Of a DNA stretch of 64,000 nt, positions 7,049 through 18,639 are shown piece after piece. This stretch comes from Mycobacterium sp. DL (GTDB lineage: Bacteria > Actinomycetota > Actinomycetes > Mycobacteriales > Mycobacteriaceae): positions 1,798,001 to 1,862,000 of the forward strand of contig NZ_CP155796.1 in NCBI RefSeq assembly GCF_039729195.1. Reading direction: 5' to 3'. Under the pieces are notes generated by a model. It searched no databases and was not told the DNA's origin. It saw nothing but the letters and a program-made list of their open reading frames with translations. Position 1 is the first letter of the stretch. Each line of letters opens with the position of its first letter. A program made the position numbers and the translations under genes.

Positions 7049-9846
7049 GTGTCTGTCCGGCCCTGATCCATCCGGCGGCCCAACTCCGCGCGTGAGCCGA
7101 TGCCGAGCTTGCGGTAGATCTTCGTCAGATTGTGCTCGACGGTCTTGGTGCTGATGAACATCGCCGCCGCGATGTCCTTGTTCGTCGACCCGGATGCCGC
7201 CATCTCGGCGACCCGCTGCTGTGATGGTGTCAGCTGGCTGAGGTCGTCGTTGGGGGAGACGACGGTGCGCGACAGCTCAGCCTGCGCCCGTCGCGCCCAC
7301 AACGGCGTACCCAGTTCCTCGAACGTCCGCAGTGCCTCGGTCAGATTGTCTGCGGCCGTGTGCTTCTGGCGCATCCGGCGCTGCAGCTGGCCCAGAATCA
7401 GCTGAGTCCTGGCCCGTTCGAAGGGCATCGGCAGCGCCTCGTGCTCGGTCATCGCCCGATACGCGGTCTGTTCGGCCGCGGCGACGTCACCGCGTGCGGC
7501 CAGCAGCATCGCCCGGCATCGCGCGCCGACCGCCAGCATCCACACGCGCCGGTGCTCGCGGCCGTTGTATTCGATTGCGCCGGTGAGGAACTCGGCATCG
7601 TCGAGTCGGCCGACACCGATCATCGCCTCGATCACATCGGGCAGATGCCAGGCGTACATCAACTCGGTCGCGGGCACCTGCCCGGTCTTCAGGAACGCCG
7701 TGTCCAGCGCCTGCAAGGCCTCGCGATGGTTGCCCAGGGACTCCTCGAGGAAGCACAGCGTCATTCCGGGCCAGTCGGCGATGTGCGACGAGCTGCGGTT
7801 CTTGGTCGCGACCATGACCCAGTGCGCATCGGCGCGGGCCTCGTCGACCCGGCCGGCGTACGCAGCGACGGCGGCGCGAACTGTCATCGGGATGATGAGA
7901 ACGTCGTCCCCGCCGAGTTGTTCGGCGCGCTCGACCGCCTCGGCGGCTTCGGCGGCGGCTTCGGCGAGCTGCCCTCGCCACACGTGGTTGATCGCCAGGA
8001 ACCCGGCGATGGCCATCATGTCGCTTTCGGCCCCGCGTTCGATACAGATCTCGCGCGCCGCCGTCAGCTCGCGGTGCGCCTGCTCGAGCCGGCCGGTCCA
8101 CGACAGCGCGGTTGCGTGCACGAACGGCGCCCGGAAGATGATCGGCACGTCCAGGGAGCTGTCGTAGAGCTCCAGCGCCCGGTCCAGTGCGGCTTCGTCG
8201 AGGCCGCGCCCGCACTGGAAGTTCACGTGGACCGACCAGGACAGCGCGGCACTGGTGAGGCCCGGCACGCCGAGCTCATCGGCGAGTTTGACGGCATCGC
8301 GGACATGGCGGCGGGCATCGTCGAGCTCACCGATGCTGTTGAGCGCGAAGGACAACCGCAGCATGATCGTCACGGTGACGGGGACGTTGCCCACGGCCTC
8401 GTCGAGCGCCGCCCGCAGGAGATCGACGGCTTCGCCGTGCAGATTCTGGTACATCCGGATGGTCGCGAGTTGGCTCGACGCCAATGCACGCAGGATCCCG
8501 GGCTCCATCGTCTCGACCGCGACGCTGATCACCGATCCCGCCTGGGCGGTGTCTCCGGCAAGGAAGTGGTTCTCGGCCGACTTGAGGCGCCGCAGCGGGG
8601 TGTCGCCGCCGAGTCCGATTGCCAGGTCGACCAATTCGGCGGCGGCTGCCGGCGCCCCCCGGGCGCGTGCGGCGTCGGCGGCCTGGTCGAGCGCGGTCAG
8701 CACCTCCTCGTCGGCGCTCGCCGAGGCCAGCGCCAGGTGCCGCGCCCTGAGCTCCGGCTGGGTCTCGAGCTCGCTGAGCGTTCGGTGCATGGCTCGGCGC
8801 ACGTTCGGTCCGGCGTCGGTGTACACGCCGCTGGCCAACACGGGATGGGTGAAGCGGACCCGGTTTCCCTCGAGGGTGACGATGCCCTCGGATTCGGCCT
8901 GCTCCACCCGCTGGACCAGGTCGGCGGTGGTGAGGTTGTTGGCGGCCGCGAGCAACTCCACCGTGGGTTCGGCCATGCACGCGACGCTGAACAACAGGTT
9001 GCGGGCGTCGTCGTCGAGCAGACCGATCCTCCTGCGCACCAGGTCGGCGAGGGTGGGCGGCAAGGACAACTCGGTGCCCGCGGTCCCGTCGTTGATGGCG
9101 CGGCCCAGCTCGAGGGCAAAAAACGGATTGCCGCCGGAGATCTCGGCGATTCGGAGCACCGTCGGACGGGAGAACGTGCGCCCGAGGCGATCGGAGATCA
9201 CGGTGTGCAGTTGCCGGGTGTCCAACGGACGCACCGCGGTGCGGTTCAGCCGGTCGGGGCGGTCCAGATGCAGCCAGGTGGCGGCCGCCCCGTCTCCGGG
9301 CTCGCAGCGCTCGGTGACCAGCACGCCGAACGGACCCCGTAGGCGGCGCACAGCGAACTCGACGGCGGCCCGGCTGGAACTGTCCAGCCACTGCGTGTCG
9401 TCGATCGCCACGATCACCGGTGAGTGTTCGGCCAGTGCGTGCAGCATGGTGACGAATCCCGCCGCCACCACCCGCTGGTCGGTCGCGGGTCCGTCGGCCC
9501 CGGCGCGCAGCAGGACGCGGTCCAGCGCCAGGCGCTGCAGCGCGGGAAGCCGGGCGAAGTGCTCGGGTTGGACGTCGCTGAGCAGGTCGGCCAGCGCCGC
9601 GAAGGCCATCACCGATTCGGTCTGGCCGCCGCGCGCCGACAGCACTCTGAAGCCCCGGTCACGCGCCTCATGGAGCAGCGACAGCCACAGCGTGGTCTTG
9701 CCGATCCCCGCTTGTCCCTCGATGACCAGGCCGGTGGGCTTCGACTCCGCGGAAGTCAGAAAACCAGCAACGTGCGGGTCTGCCATCGACGACCCGCTAT
9801 CGGTGGACATACTGCCCATCATCGCAGTGGGCAAAGTCGAGCGCAC
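7045..9846 (-). CDS. LAL-type LuxR-family transcriptional regulator with AAA ATPase domain
   Basis: Large regulator of up to 933 residues. A Walker A motif GQAGIGKTTLW is near residue 45, a Walker B region VIVAIDDTQWLD follows, then a long helical tetratricopeptide-like middle, and a C-terminal LuxR helix-turn-helix (LTPSQQRVAEMAASG, TVEHNLTKIYRKLG). The listed start is a GTG; ATGs at 9822, 9819 and 9810 are alternatives and none has a clear ribosome site. It ends tail to tail with the SDR gene and begins 28 bases after fadB4 on the same strand. A close paralog lies at 42432-45371. Confidence 0.88.
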   Translation of the reverse strand: MRSTLPTAMMGSMSTDSGSSMADPHVAGFLTSAESKPTGLVIEGQAGIGKTTLWLSLLHEARDRGFRVLSARGGQTESVMAFAALADLLSDVQPEHFARLPALQRLALDRVLLRAGADGPATDQRVVAAGFVTMLHALAEHSPVIVAIDDTQWLDSSSRAAVEFAVRRLRGPFGVLVTERCEPGDGAAATWLHLDRPDRLNRTAVRPLDTRQLHTVISDRLGRTFSRPTVLRIAEISGGNPFFALELGRAINDGTAGTELSLPPTLADLVRRRIGLLDDDARNLLFSVACMAEPTVELLAAANNLTTADLVQRVEQAESEGIVTLEGNRVRFTHPVLASGVYTDAGPNVRRAMHRTLSELETQPELRARHLALASASADEEVLTALDQAADAARARGAPAAAAELVDLAIGLGGDTPLRRLKSAENHFLAGDTAQAGSVISVAVETMEPGILRALASSQLATIRMYQNLHGEAVDLLRAALDEAVGNVPVTVTIMLRLSFALNSIGELDDARRHVRDAVKLADELGVPGLTSAALSWSVHVNFQCGRGLDEAALDRALELYDSSLDVPIIFRAPFVHATALSWTGRLEQAHRELTAAREICIERGAESDMMAIAGFLAINHVWRGQLAEAAAEAAEAVERAEQLGGDDVLIIPMTVRAAVAAYAGRVDEARADAHWVMVATKNRSSSHIADWPGMTLCFLEESLGNHREALQALDTAFLKTGQVPATELMYAWHLPDVIEAMIGVGRLDDAEFLTGAIEYNGREHRRVWMLAVGARCRAMLLAARGDVAAAEQTAYRAMTEHEALPMPFERARTQLILGQLQRRMRQKHTAADNLTEALRTFEELGTPLWARRAQAELSRTVVSPNDDLSQLTPSQQRVAEMAASGSTNKDIAAAMFISTKTVEHNLTKIYRKLGIGSRAELGRRMDQGRTDT

Positions 9847-9874
9847 GACATCGGCGAGTTCGGTGATCGGGAGT

Positions 9875-10849
9875 TCAACGCAGCGACACGACGACCTTGC
9901 CTTTGGCGGTGCGATCCTCCAGGGAGGCGATCGCCTCGGCTGCCCGCTCGAGCGGATACACCACCGGTTCGGGCGCCGATACCGCGCCCGAGGCCAGCAG
10001 CGGTTCCAGGTCGGACCACTGCTCCTGCAGGTATCCGGGATGGGTCAGGGTCCAGGCGCCCCAGCCGACGCCGACCGCGTCGACGTTGTTGAGCAGCAAC
10101 CGGTTCACCTTGATGGTGGGGATGTCGCCGCCGGTGAAGCCGATGACGAGCAACCGGCCGCCAGGGGCCAGCGAACGCAGCGAATCGGTGAACCGGTCGC
10201 CGCCGACCGGGTCGACCACGATGTCCACCCCGCGTCCGTCGGTGAGTTCCTTCACCGCGTCCTTGAACCCGTCGGCCAGCACGACGTCGGTCGCGCCCGC
10301 CGACCGTGCGACGTCGACCTTGTCCTCACTGCTAACCACGGCGATCACCCGGGACGCGCCGAATGGGGGCGCCAGTCGCAGCGTGGAGGTTCCGATACCG
10401 CCCGCGGCACCGTGCACCAGCACCGTTTCGCCATCGCGCAGCCGGCCGCGGTTCCGCAGGGCGAAGTGCACCGTCAGATCGTTGAACAACAGACCTGCGC
10501 CCGCTTCGAAGGACACCGAGTCCGGCAGGGTGAAGAGTCTTTCAGGTTGCAGCGCAACAACTTCGGCCATCGCGCCGAAGAGCATCGTCAGCCCGGCCAC
10601 CCGGTCGCCGGCTTTGACGTGCGCGCCGGCGGGGGCGCTGCGTACCACGCCGGCGATCTCCGCGCCGGGGGTGTAGGGCATGGGGGGCTTGTACTGGTAG
10701 AGCCCACGGGACTGAAGCGCGTCGGGAAACGCCACCCCGGCGGCGTGCACATCGACGATCACGTCGTCGGGGGTGCCGGTGGGTTCGTCGATGTCGACCA
10801 CTTTCGCCGCCGACGGTCCCTCGAGTTCAGCAATCTGTATCGCACGCAT
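9875..10849 (-). CDS. fadB4: NADPH:quinone oxidoreductase-like MDR protein, FadB4-like
   Basis: Zinc-independent medium-chain reductase of 324 residues. It starts MRAIQIAELEG and has the NADPH-binding VHGAAGGIGTSTLRLA segment in the middle. The sequence closely resembles M. tuberculosis FadB4 (Rv3141) as I recall it, including the DALQSRGLYQYKP and FTGGDIPT segments. The frame is open six codons further upstream, but ATG 10849 matches the family start. The name implies fatty-acid metabolism, yet the family reduces quinones or enones; the substrate is unproven. It may be cotranscribed with the LuxR gene 28 bases downstream. Confidence 0.82.
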   Translation of the reverse strand: MRAIQIAELEGPSAAKVVDIDEPTGTPDDVIVDVHAAGVAFPDALQSRGLYQYKPPMPYTPGAEIAGVVRSAPAGAHVKAGDRVAGLTMLFGAMAEVVALQPERLFTLPDSVSFEAGAGLLFNDLTVHFALRNRGRLRDGETVLVHGAAGGIGTSTLRLAPPFGASRVIAVVSSEDKVDVARSAGATDVVLADGFKDAVKELTDGRGVDIVVDPVGGDRFTDSLRSLAPGGRLLVIGFTGGDIPTIKVNRLLLNNVDAVGVGWGAWTLTHPGYLQEQWSDLEPLLASGAVSAPEPVVYPLERAAEAIASLEDRTAKGKVVVSLR

Positions 10850-10945
10850 CCGTCCATTCAACCGCACCGTTCTGTGACGTCTGCGGCGGTACAGTCAGCT
10901 ACGCGGCAAAGTCGCCGCGACCCGCAGAGTGCACAGGGAGCGCGA

Positions 10946-11917
10946 ATGGCACGAGGTGGTAGCACCCGAGTCCGGGGTGCCTTCGCCCCCGCCGAAGCTC
11001 TGCCCCAGGGTCGGGTGGTCGACGTATGGTCCGCAGACGGCGTGCGACTGCACACCGAGGTGTTCGGGCCCCAGGGCGGATATCCCATCGTGCTGGCACA
11101 CGGCATCACGTGCGCCATCCGGGTCTGGGCTCACCAGATCACCGACCTGGCCGAGCACTACCGGGTGATCGCCTACGACCACCGCGGCCACGGCCGTAGT
11201 TCGGTGCCCCCGCGTCGGGGCGGCTACAGCCTGGACCACCTGGCGGCCGACCTCGACGCCGTGCTGGACGCGACGCTGGCGCCGGGGGAGCGCGCGGTCA
11301 TCGCCGGACACTCGATGGGCGGCATCGCGATCACGTCATGGTCCGAGCGGCATCCCGAGCGTGTCGCCCAGTGTGCCGACGCTGTCGCGCTGATCAACAC
11401 CACTACCGGTGACCTGCTACGCAACGTCAACTTCCTACCGGTGCCGCAGCGGTTCTCCGACGTGCGCACCCGTGCGGCGGGCACCGTGCTGAGGAACCTC
11501 GGTGGCGCCCCGCTGGTGCGTGCCGCAGATCTCCCGAGTCGCCGCTTCGTGTCGACGATCGCCGTGGGTCGCGACGCGGACCCCGCCATCGTCGACTTCG
11601 TCTTCGAGATGTTCAACGGCACCCCGCCGGCCGGGCGGGGTGGATGGGCCCGTGTTCTGGTCGACCACCTCGGCCCGCAGCACATCGGGCTGAAGAACCT
11701 CACCGTCCCGACACTGGTCATCGGCAGTCGGCAGGACCGGTTGCTGCCGATGGTCTCGTCCCGCCGGATCGCCGCGACCGCCCCGAATCTGGCCAGGTTC
11801 GTCGAACTCGCCGGAGGGCACTGCGCGATCCTGGAGCGGCCCGCTGACGTCAACGAGCACCTGCGGTGGCTGGTCGAGACGACGAGCGGAACTCAGGAGC
11901 GGCGCACCAGCTTCTGA
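10946..11917 (+). CDS. alpha/beta hydrolase
   Basis: Alpha/beta-fold hydrolase of 323 residues. The oxyanion region LAHGIT, the nucleophile elbow AGHSMGG, a probable acid in GSRQDRLLP and the catalytic histidine in [10 protein letters not shown] follow the usual order. AGGGAG lies about five bases before the ATG. The first 30 residues are basic ([10 protein letters not shown]) and do not form a clear signal peptide. An ester or lactone substrate would suit the nearby Baeyer-Villiger enzymes, but this is only context. The 3' end overlaps the convergent amine oxidase gene by 25 bases. Confidence 0.85.
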   Translation: MARGGSTRVRGAFAPAEALPQGRVVDVWSADGVRLHTEVFGPQGGYPIVLAHGITCAIRVWAHQITDLAEHYRVIAYDHRGHGRSSVPPRRGGYSLDHLAADLDAVLDATLAPGERAVIAGHSMGGIAITSWSERHPERVAQCADAVALINTTTGDLLRNVNFLPVPQRFSDVRTRAAGTVLRNLGGAPLVRAADLPSRRFVSTIAVGRDADPAIVDFVFEMFNGTPPAGRGGWARVLVDHLGPQHIGLKNLTVPTLVIGSRQDRLLPMVSSRRIAATAPNLARFVELAGGHCAILERPADVNEHLRWLVETTSGTQERRTSF

Positions 11918-13236
11918 TGCGCCTCGCCGGCCGCCCGCAGTCCCGAGCGCACCGCCCCGTCCAGGAAGCCCGTCCACTGGTCGGCGGTCTCGGTGCCCGC
12001 CCAGAACAGGGTGTCCACCGGCGTGCGCAGCCAGCGTCCATGGGCTGTCCACGAGCCGGGAGGCACCGCGGCGGTCGGTCCGCCGGGCGCGAATTGTTCT
12101 GTGCCCCAACAGTGGTCGAGGTAGTCGATCGGCTCTGACGCGGCTTCGCCGAACAGCGCGGCGAAACCGGCGAGAGCGACCTCGCGTCGCTTCTCGGCCG
12201 GCAACGGGTCGAACATCCGCGCGTCGGTGAAACCCAGCAGGATGCCGGGGCCCGCATCGCCGGGGCTGACGTCGAAGGTGATGAACACCGGCCCCTCATC
12301 GGACAGTGCTTCGCCCGAACAGCCGGCATCGCGCCAGAACGGGCGGTCGTACGCGGCGTAGGCCTTGCTGAGGTGGCCCTGCGGCCAATGCCGGGTGAGC
12401 TCCTGGCACTCGGGCGGCAAGGGTGGGACGAACTCGATACCGGCGCGGTGGGCGGGCGGTATCGCGACGACGACCGCGCGTGCGGTGAACTCGGCGCCTT
12501 CGCATTCGACGGTCACGGTGCCGTCGGGGTCGCGTCGGATGCGCTGCACCGGGGCGTTCAGCATCACCCGTTCGCCGAGTTCGTCGGCCATCCGCGTCGC
12601 GATCTGCTGGGTTCCGGCCGGGAACCGGTCCTGCTGGGCGCCACCGTCGACGTCGAGCATCCGCCCGAGGCCGCCCGCGGCTTTCACATAACGCACTGCG
12701 TGCAGCATCGAGACGGCGTCCGGTTCGCATCCCCAGGTCACCCGGGACATGATCGCCATCAGGTCGCGGGTGGATGCGCCGGCGTGCACCGAACGCAACC
12801 ACTGGTCGAGCGAGACGCCGTCGAGGTCGTAGGCGATGGGCGAGGTCCACGGTTCGGCCACCGGGACTCTCTTGCTGATCCGGTCGAACCGCCACTGGAT
12901 GCGGGAGACGTCGACCAACTCGATGATCGAGAGCCGGGGGATGGTGCTGCGGTAGGACCGCACCCGGCCGCGCCAGCGGATCAGGTTCTTGCCGTGGCCG
13001 TAGGTCGGCACCGACTCGCATCCCAGCTCGGCCGCCAGCGCAAGCACCGCGTCCTGCGTCGGTCCGACGAACGTCGCCCCGAGATCAACGGGCACTCCGG
13101 CCACGGTCGCGGTGTAGGCCCGGCCACCGACCCGATCGCGACCCTCGGCGACGACCACGTCGTACCCGAGTCGCACCAGTTCGCGCGCCGCCGAGAGTCC
13201 GGCGAATCCCGCTCCCACGACAACAACGTCCGCCAT
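11893..13236 (-). CDS. FAD-dependent amine oxidase family protein
   Basis: Flavin monoamine oxidase-type protein of 447 residues. The N-terminal FAD motif [18 protein letters not shown] starts at residue 3 and is followed by [12 protein letters not shown]. The C-terminal flavin segment [22 protein letters not shown] includes the usual GTE. The ATG at 13236 is chosen because it puts the dinucleotide loop at the extreme N-terminus; the frame is open 60 codons upstream. It should oxidise a primary or secondary amine, or act as a related desaturase. It is divergent from the EthA-like gene. Confidence 0.85.
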   Translation of the reverse strand: MADVVVVGAGFAGLSAARELVRLGYDVVVAEGRDRVGGRAYTATVAGVPVDLGATFVGPTQDAVLALAAELGCESVPTYGHGKNLIRWRGRVRSYRSTIPRLSIIELVDVSRIQWRFDRISKRVPVAEPWTSPIAYDLDGVSLDQWLRSVHAGASTRDLMAIMSRVTWGCEPDAVSMLHAVRYVKAAGGLGRMLDVDGGAQQDRFPAGTQQIATRMADELGERVMLNAPVQRIRRDPDGTVTVECEGAEFTARAVVVAIPPAHRAGIEFVPPLPPECQELTRHWPQGHLSKAYAAYDRPFWRDAGCSGEALSDEGPVFITFDVSPGDAGPGILLGFTDARMFDPLPAEKRREVALAGFAALFGEAASEPIDYLDHCWGTEQFAPGGPTAAVPPGSWTAHGRWLRTPVDTLFWAGTETADQWTGFLDGAVRSGLRAAGEAHQKLVRRS

Positions 13237-13346
13237 GCCCCCATCGTTGCGGATTCGGCGCGCCAACGTGCGCGGTCGCGTCGTTTCCCGCGCCCGATCC
13301 GCCGCGCGCCGGGGCACCGACCCATATCGTGGTACGTGGACGGACC

Positions 13347-13354
13347 AAAGGAGG
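13347..13354 (+). promoter_or_regulatory. near-consensus Shine-Dalgarno of the EthA-like gene
   Basis: AAAGGAGG lies six bases before the ATG at 13361 and fixes the start within a frame that is open upstream. It implies efficient translation. Confidence 0.7.
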
Positions 13355-13360
13355 TTGCGG

Positions 13361-14857
13361 ATGCACGAGGTAGACACAGACCATTCGGAAGCGGAGTACT
13401 CCGACGTCCTGATCATCGGCGCAGGGATTTCGGGGATCGGCGCCGCCTACCGCATCGAAGAGCGCAATCCCCAGCTCAACTACCGGATCCTCGAGCGGCG
13501 GTCCCGCATCGGCGGCACCTGGGACCTGTTCCGGTACCCGGGCATCCGATCGGACAGCGACATCTTCACGCTGTCCTTCCCGTGGGAGCCGTGGACCCGT
13601 CCGGAGAACGTCGCCGACGGTGAGTACATCCGCGAATACCTGACCACGACGGCGCACAAGCACCACATCGACGAACACATCCGCTTCGACACCGAGGTGA
13701 AGTCCGCGGAATGGGACTCCGCGACCGACACCTGGACGGTGCATGCCGAGCACGGCGGTGCGCAACGTCTCTACCGGGCACGCTTCTTGTTCTTCGGCAC
13801 CGGCTACTACAGCTACGACGACCCCTACCAGCCGAAGTTCCCGGGCATCGAACGCTTCGGCGGCGACGTGGTCCATCCCCAGTTCTGGCCCGAGGACCTC
13901 GACTACTCCGGCAAGCGGGTGGTGGTGATCGGCAGCGGGGCCACCGCGATCAGCCTGATCCCCGCCCTCGCGCAGAAGGCCGCCCACGTCACGATGCTGC
14001 AGCGGTCGCCGACGTACATGATGTCGATGGCACGTATCGACCCGATGGTGGACTTCATCCGGAAGATCCTGCCGCGCAAGCTGTCTCACTCCGTGGTGCG
14101 AGTGCGCAACGCGGCCTTCCACATCCTGACCTACTTCATGTTCCGCAAAGCACCCAACTTCGGGCGCAAGCTCATCCGCAGCCGGGCCAAAGCCGCGCTG
14201 CCGGCGGGCTACGACGTCGACGTGCACTTCAAACCGAGGTACAACCCGTGGGACCAGCGGATGTGCCTGATCCTCGACGACGACCTGTTCGAGCAGATCA
14301 AACACGGGCGGGCCGAGGTGGTCACCGACACCATCGATCACGTCGACGAGACGGGCATCGTGCTGACGTCGGGCGGACGCGTCGATGCCGACGTGATCGT
14401 CACCGCCACCGGTCTGCAACTGCAGGCGCTCGGCGGCATCCGCATCGTGATCGACGGGACCGAGATCGAACCCACCGATCGTTTCGTCTACAAGGAGTAC
14501 CTACTCGAAGACGTGCCCAACCTGGCGTGGTGCATCGGGTACACGAACGCGTCGTGGACGTTGCGTGCGGACATGACGGCCAAGGCGTTCGCGAAGCTGG
14601 TGGCCTACATGGATTCTCGCGGCTACACCCACGCCTATCCGCATCGCGGCGAGGGTCCCATCACCGAGAAGCCGGCCTTCGATCTGCAGGCGGGCTACAT
14701 CAAGCGCTCGCCGCATGCGCTGCCGAAGTCAGGTACCCACCGGCCGTGGAACGTGCGGCACAACTACGTGCTCGACGTCATCGATCACCGGTTCGACCGG
14801 ATCGAGGAGTCGATGGTGTTCGGCCGCGCCGCGGTGCGCGAACCCCGCCCCGTCTGA
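13361..14857 (+). CDS. EthA-like flavin monooxygenase (Baeyer-Villiger type)
   Basis: Flavoprotein monooxygenase of 498 residues, strongly similar from memory to mycobacterial EthA/EtaA, which activates ethionamide and oxidises ketones. Landmarks are [11 protein letters not shown] near residue 17, [17 protein letters not shown] near 55, the [14 protein letters not shown] region at about residue 170, [19 protein letters not shown] and [13 protein letters not shown]. No TetR gene of the EthR kind is adjacent; the divergent neighbour is the amine oxidase. The gene ends just before a long palindrome shared with the convergent gene. Confidence 0.87.
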   Translation: MHEVDTDHSEAEYSDVLIIGAGISGIGAAYRIEERNPQLNYRILERRSRIGGTWDLFRYPGIRSDSDIFTLSFPWEPWTRPENVADGEYIREYLTTTAHKHHIDEHIRFDTEVKSAEWDSATDTWTVHAEHGGAQRLYRARFLFFGTGYYSYDDPYQPKFPGIERFGGDVVHPQFWPEDLDYSGKRVVVIGSGATAISLIPALAQKAAHVTMLQRSPTYMMSMARIDPMVDFIRKILPRKLSHSVVRVRNAAFHILTYFMFRKAPNFGRKLIRSRAKAALPAGYDVDVHFKPRYNPWDQRMCLILDDDLFEQIKHGRAEVVTDTIDHVDETGIVLTSGGRVDADVIVTATGLQLQALGGIRIVIDGTEIEPTDRFVYKEYLLEDVPNLAWCIGYTNASWTLRADMTAKAFAKLVAYMDSRGYTHAYPHRGEGPITEKPAFDLQAGYIKRSPHALPKSGTHRPWNVRHNYVLDVIDHRFDRIEESMVFGRAAVREPRPV

Positions 14858-14858
14858 G

Positions 14859-14921
14859 CGCCGAAACTGTATTCCACGTGGGCAATCGGGCGCTCTGAGC
14901 GCGTGGAATACAGTTTCGGCG
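14859..14921. terminator. 20-bp inverted repeat between convergent genes, likely bidirectional terminator or dispersed palindrome
   Basis: The left arm at 14859-14878 and the right arm at 14902-14921 are perfect reverse complements over 20 bases (core GCCGAAACTGTATTCCACG), with a 23-base spacer. The element fills the 71-base gap between two converging stop codons. It lacks a clean T run, so it may act by stem formation alone, or be one copy of a dispersed intergenic repeat. Confidence 0.6.
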
Positions 14922-14928
14922 AACGGCG

Positions 14929-16043
14929 TCAGGGGGCGACGGTGAGCCAGTCGGCGAAGCCCGACGGGTCGTGTCGGCCCAGCGCACCGTGCTCGAAGAG
15001 TCCCCAGCCCTCGCGTTCGGTGCCGTCGGCGTCGCGGCACACTGCGCGGCCGACATGGTCGATCACGCCGAAACCGGCCCGCCCGATGATGGCCGGATCG
15101 GTCATGTCGTAGGTCAGGCGTTCGGTGAAGCCGTCGCCCTTCCACACGCCATGGATCCAGTCGGAGTCCCCGCCGTAGCCGCCGCCGACGTGAATCGGCA
15201 CCGCCAGCTTGGACTCGACGTCAAAACGCAGGGCGCTGCCATCGGAGGCGGTGGCGTCGATCGTCGCACCGGTGGGGATGCGGGTGCCGGACCGGTAGTG
15301 GATCTTGACCCGCGGCCATCCCAACTGCTCCACGCGGCCGTCCTTCCAGATCCGTGTGCAGTCGTTGAGCGACCGGAAGCCCGACGGATCCTCCTGGATG
15401 ATGATGACGATGCCGAAGTCGTCGAACGCCATCGGTACGTACAGCCACCACATGCCCTCGAACGGTGGGTCCGCAGGCCGCCCTGCGGGTTCGGCTTCAC
15501 CGATCGGCCGGATGCCCCAGGATCTGTCGCGGGTGCCGATCCACCGGGACGGGTCGACGTCGATGTCCTCGCCGTCGATGGACAGCGTGCCACTCCAGGA
15601 ACCGACCTGTGCGAAGCGCTGGGCGTCGAGGGTGACCCGGTTGCCCGCCCGCAGCACGTGCCGCTGTTCCTGGACGACGTCGAAGAGCCCCTCGAAGGTG
15701 AGATCAGCTGCGATTCCCTCGGTTTCGTCGAGCACGATCCGTAGTTTGTGCAGCGGTTCGGCCACCTCGATGCGATAGCCGCCGACGTTCTGGTTGAGCC
15801 TGTCCTGGTCGATGGCCCCCGACAGGTGGACCGCGGTCTGGGTGTCCCCGCGACGGACGAGCAGGAACGCGTCCTTGACGCCGAGGTTCGGATAATAGCC
15901 GATGCCGGTGATGAGGAAGATGTCGCCGGTGCGGTCATGGGCGTTGTAGTAGGACCGGTCGTAGAAATTGCGGTCCGAGGATCCGGGCCACGCGATGGGC
16001 TGCGGCACCTGGTGAATCGGGAACTCGTCCATCGGTCCGAGCA

Positions 16044-16044
<1 letters not shown>
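14929..16044 (-). CDS. beta-rich protein of unknown function (DUF7064/AttH-like), partner of the adjacent kinase-fold protein
   Basis: Soluble protein of 371 residues with no signal peptide or membrane segment. Alternating beta-type stretches and the DRSWGIRP motif near residue 170 recall lipocalin-like AttH/CrtC-related domains; I recall homologs labelled DUF7064/7065. Its ATG overlaps the stop of the upstream kinase-like gene by one base (TGATG), so the pair is translationally coupled. A second ATG four codons in is possible. No catalytic assignment is supported; a lipid- or polyketide-binding role is only a guess. Confidence 0.7.
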
Positions 16045-17846
<1,802 letters not shown>

Positions 17847-18623
17847 CTACCGCGGTCGGATCTGCTCCTTGTTCCGCTCGGACACGGCGCGGAACTGGAC
17901 GTCGAGGGTGTCGAAGTCGCGGTGCTGGGCGAAGGCGATCTTCTCCTCTGCTGCCAGCGCCGGACCGGTCACCGCCGAGGACCCCGTCGTGTAGATCTCC
18001 TTGAGTCCGCGCATCGTCGGTCGCGGCACGTCGGCGATCTGGGCGGCGAGTTCGACGGCCCGCTCGAGCAGTCGCTCGTGGGCCACCACCTCGGTGACCA
18101 GCCCGATCCGTTCGGCGCGTGCGGCATCAACGACCTCTCCGGTCATCGACAGCCGCCGTGCCATCGCCGCGCCCACGAGCTGGGGGAGTCGAGCCGTCAT
18201 GCCGCCGCCGGGCAGGATTCCCACCCGAGCGTGGGTGTCGGCGAAAACCGCGCGCTCCGAGGCGATCAGGAAGTCGCAGCCCAGCGCCATCTCCAGGCCA
18301 CCGGTGAACGTGGCGCCGTTGATGGCGCCGATGACAGGTGTGCTCATCTTGGCGACGGCCGCGATGCAGCTCTGCGCTCGGAATTCCTCGAAGTACGACA
18401 GCCCGTCGCGGGCCGCCTCCTTGAGGTCCACACCGGCGCAGAACGCCGGATCGCTGCCGGTCAGCACGACCGCACACACCGACTCGTCGGCATCGGCGGC
18501 GGTCAACGCGGCGTACGCGGCGCGCATCAGGTCCCGGCTGAGCGCGTTCCGCGCCGCCGGTCGGTTCAACGTCACGACGCGCACAGCGCCGAGGTCGACG
18601 GTCAGCACCAGTTGCTCGGTCAT
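17847..18623 (-). CDS. enoyl-CoA hydratase/isomerase family protein
   Basis: Crotonase-fold protein of 258 residues with the NRPAARNALS start, the oxyanion-hole segment CAGVDLKE and GGLEMALGCDFLIA. At the place where true hydratases have a catalytic Glu (PE motif) it reads FADTHARVGILPGGG, so that glutamate appears to be replaced. It may be an isomerase, hydrolase or other crotonase rather than a hydratase. It begins 16 bases after the nuoN stop and could be read from the nuo transcript. It converges with the TetR gene. Confidence 0.82.
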   Translation of the reverse strand: MTEQLVLTVDLGAVRVVTLNRPAARNALSRDLMRAAYAALTAADADESVCAVVLTGSDPAFCAGVDLKEAARDGLSYFEEFRAQSCIAAVAKMSTPVIGAINGATFTGGLEMALGCDFLIASERAVFADTHARVGILPGGGMTARLPQLVGAAMARRLSMTGEVVDAARAERIGLVTEVVAHERLLERAVELAAQIADVPRPTMRGLKEIYTTGSSAVTGPALAAEEKIAFAQHRDFDTLDVQFRAVSERNKEQIRPR

Positions 18624-18639
18624 TGCGTCCCCGTTCGTA

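Noticed and set aside
7360..9342. A 660-codon plus-strand open frame opposite the LAL regulator
   Set aside because: It is antisense to clear Walker and LuxR motifs, and its His/Arg/Gly-rich product has no family pattern; high GC keeps stop codons rare.
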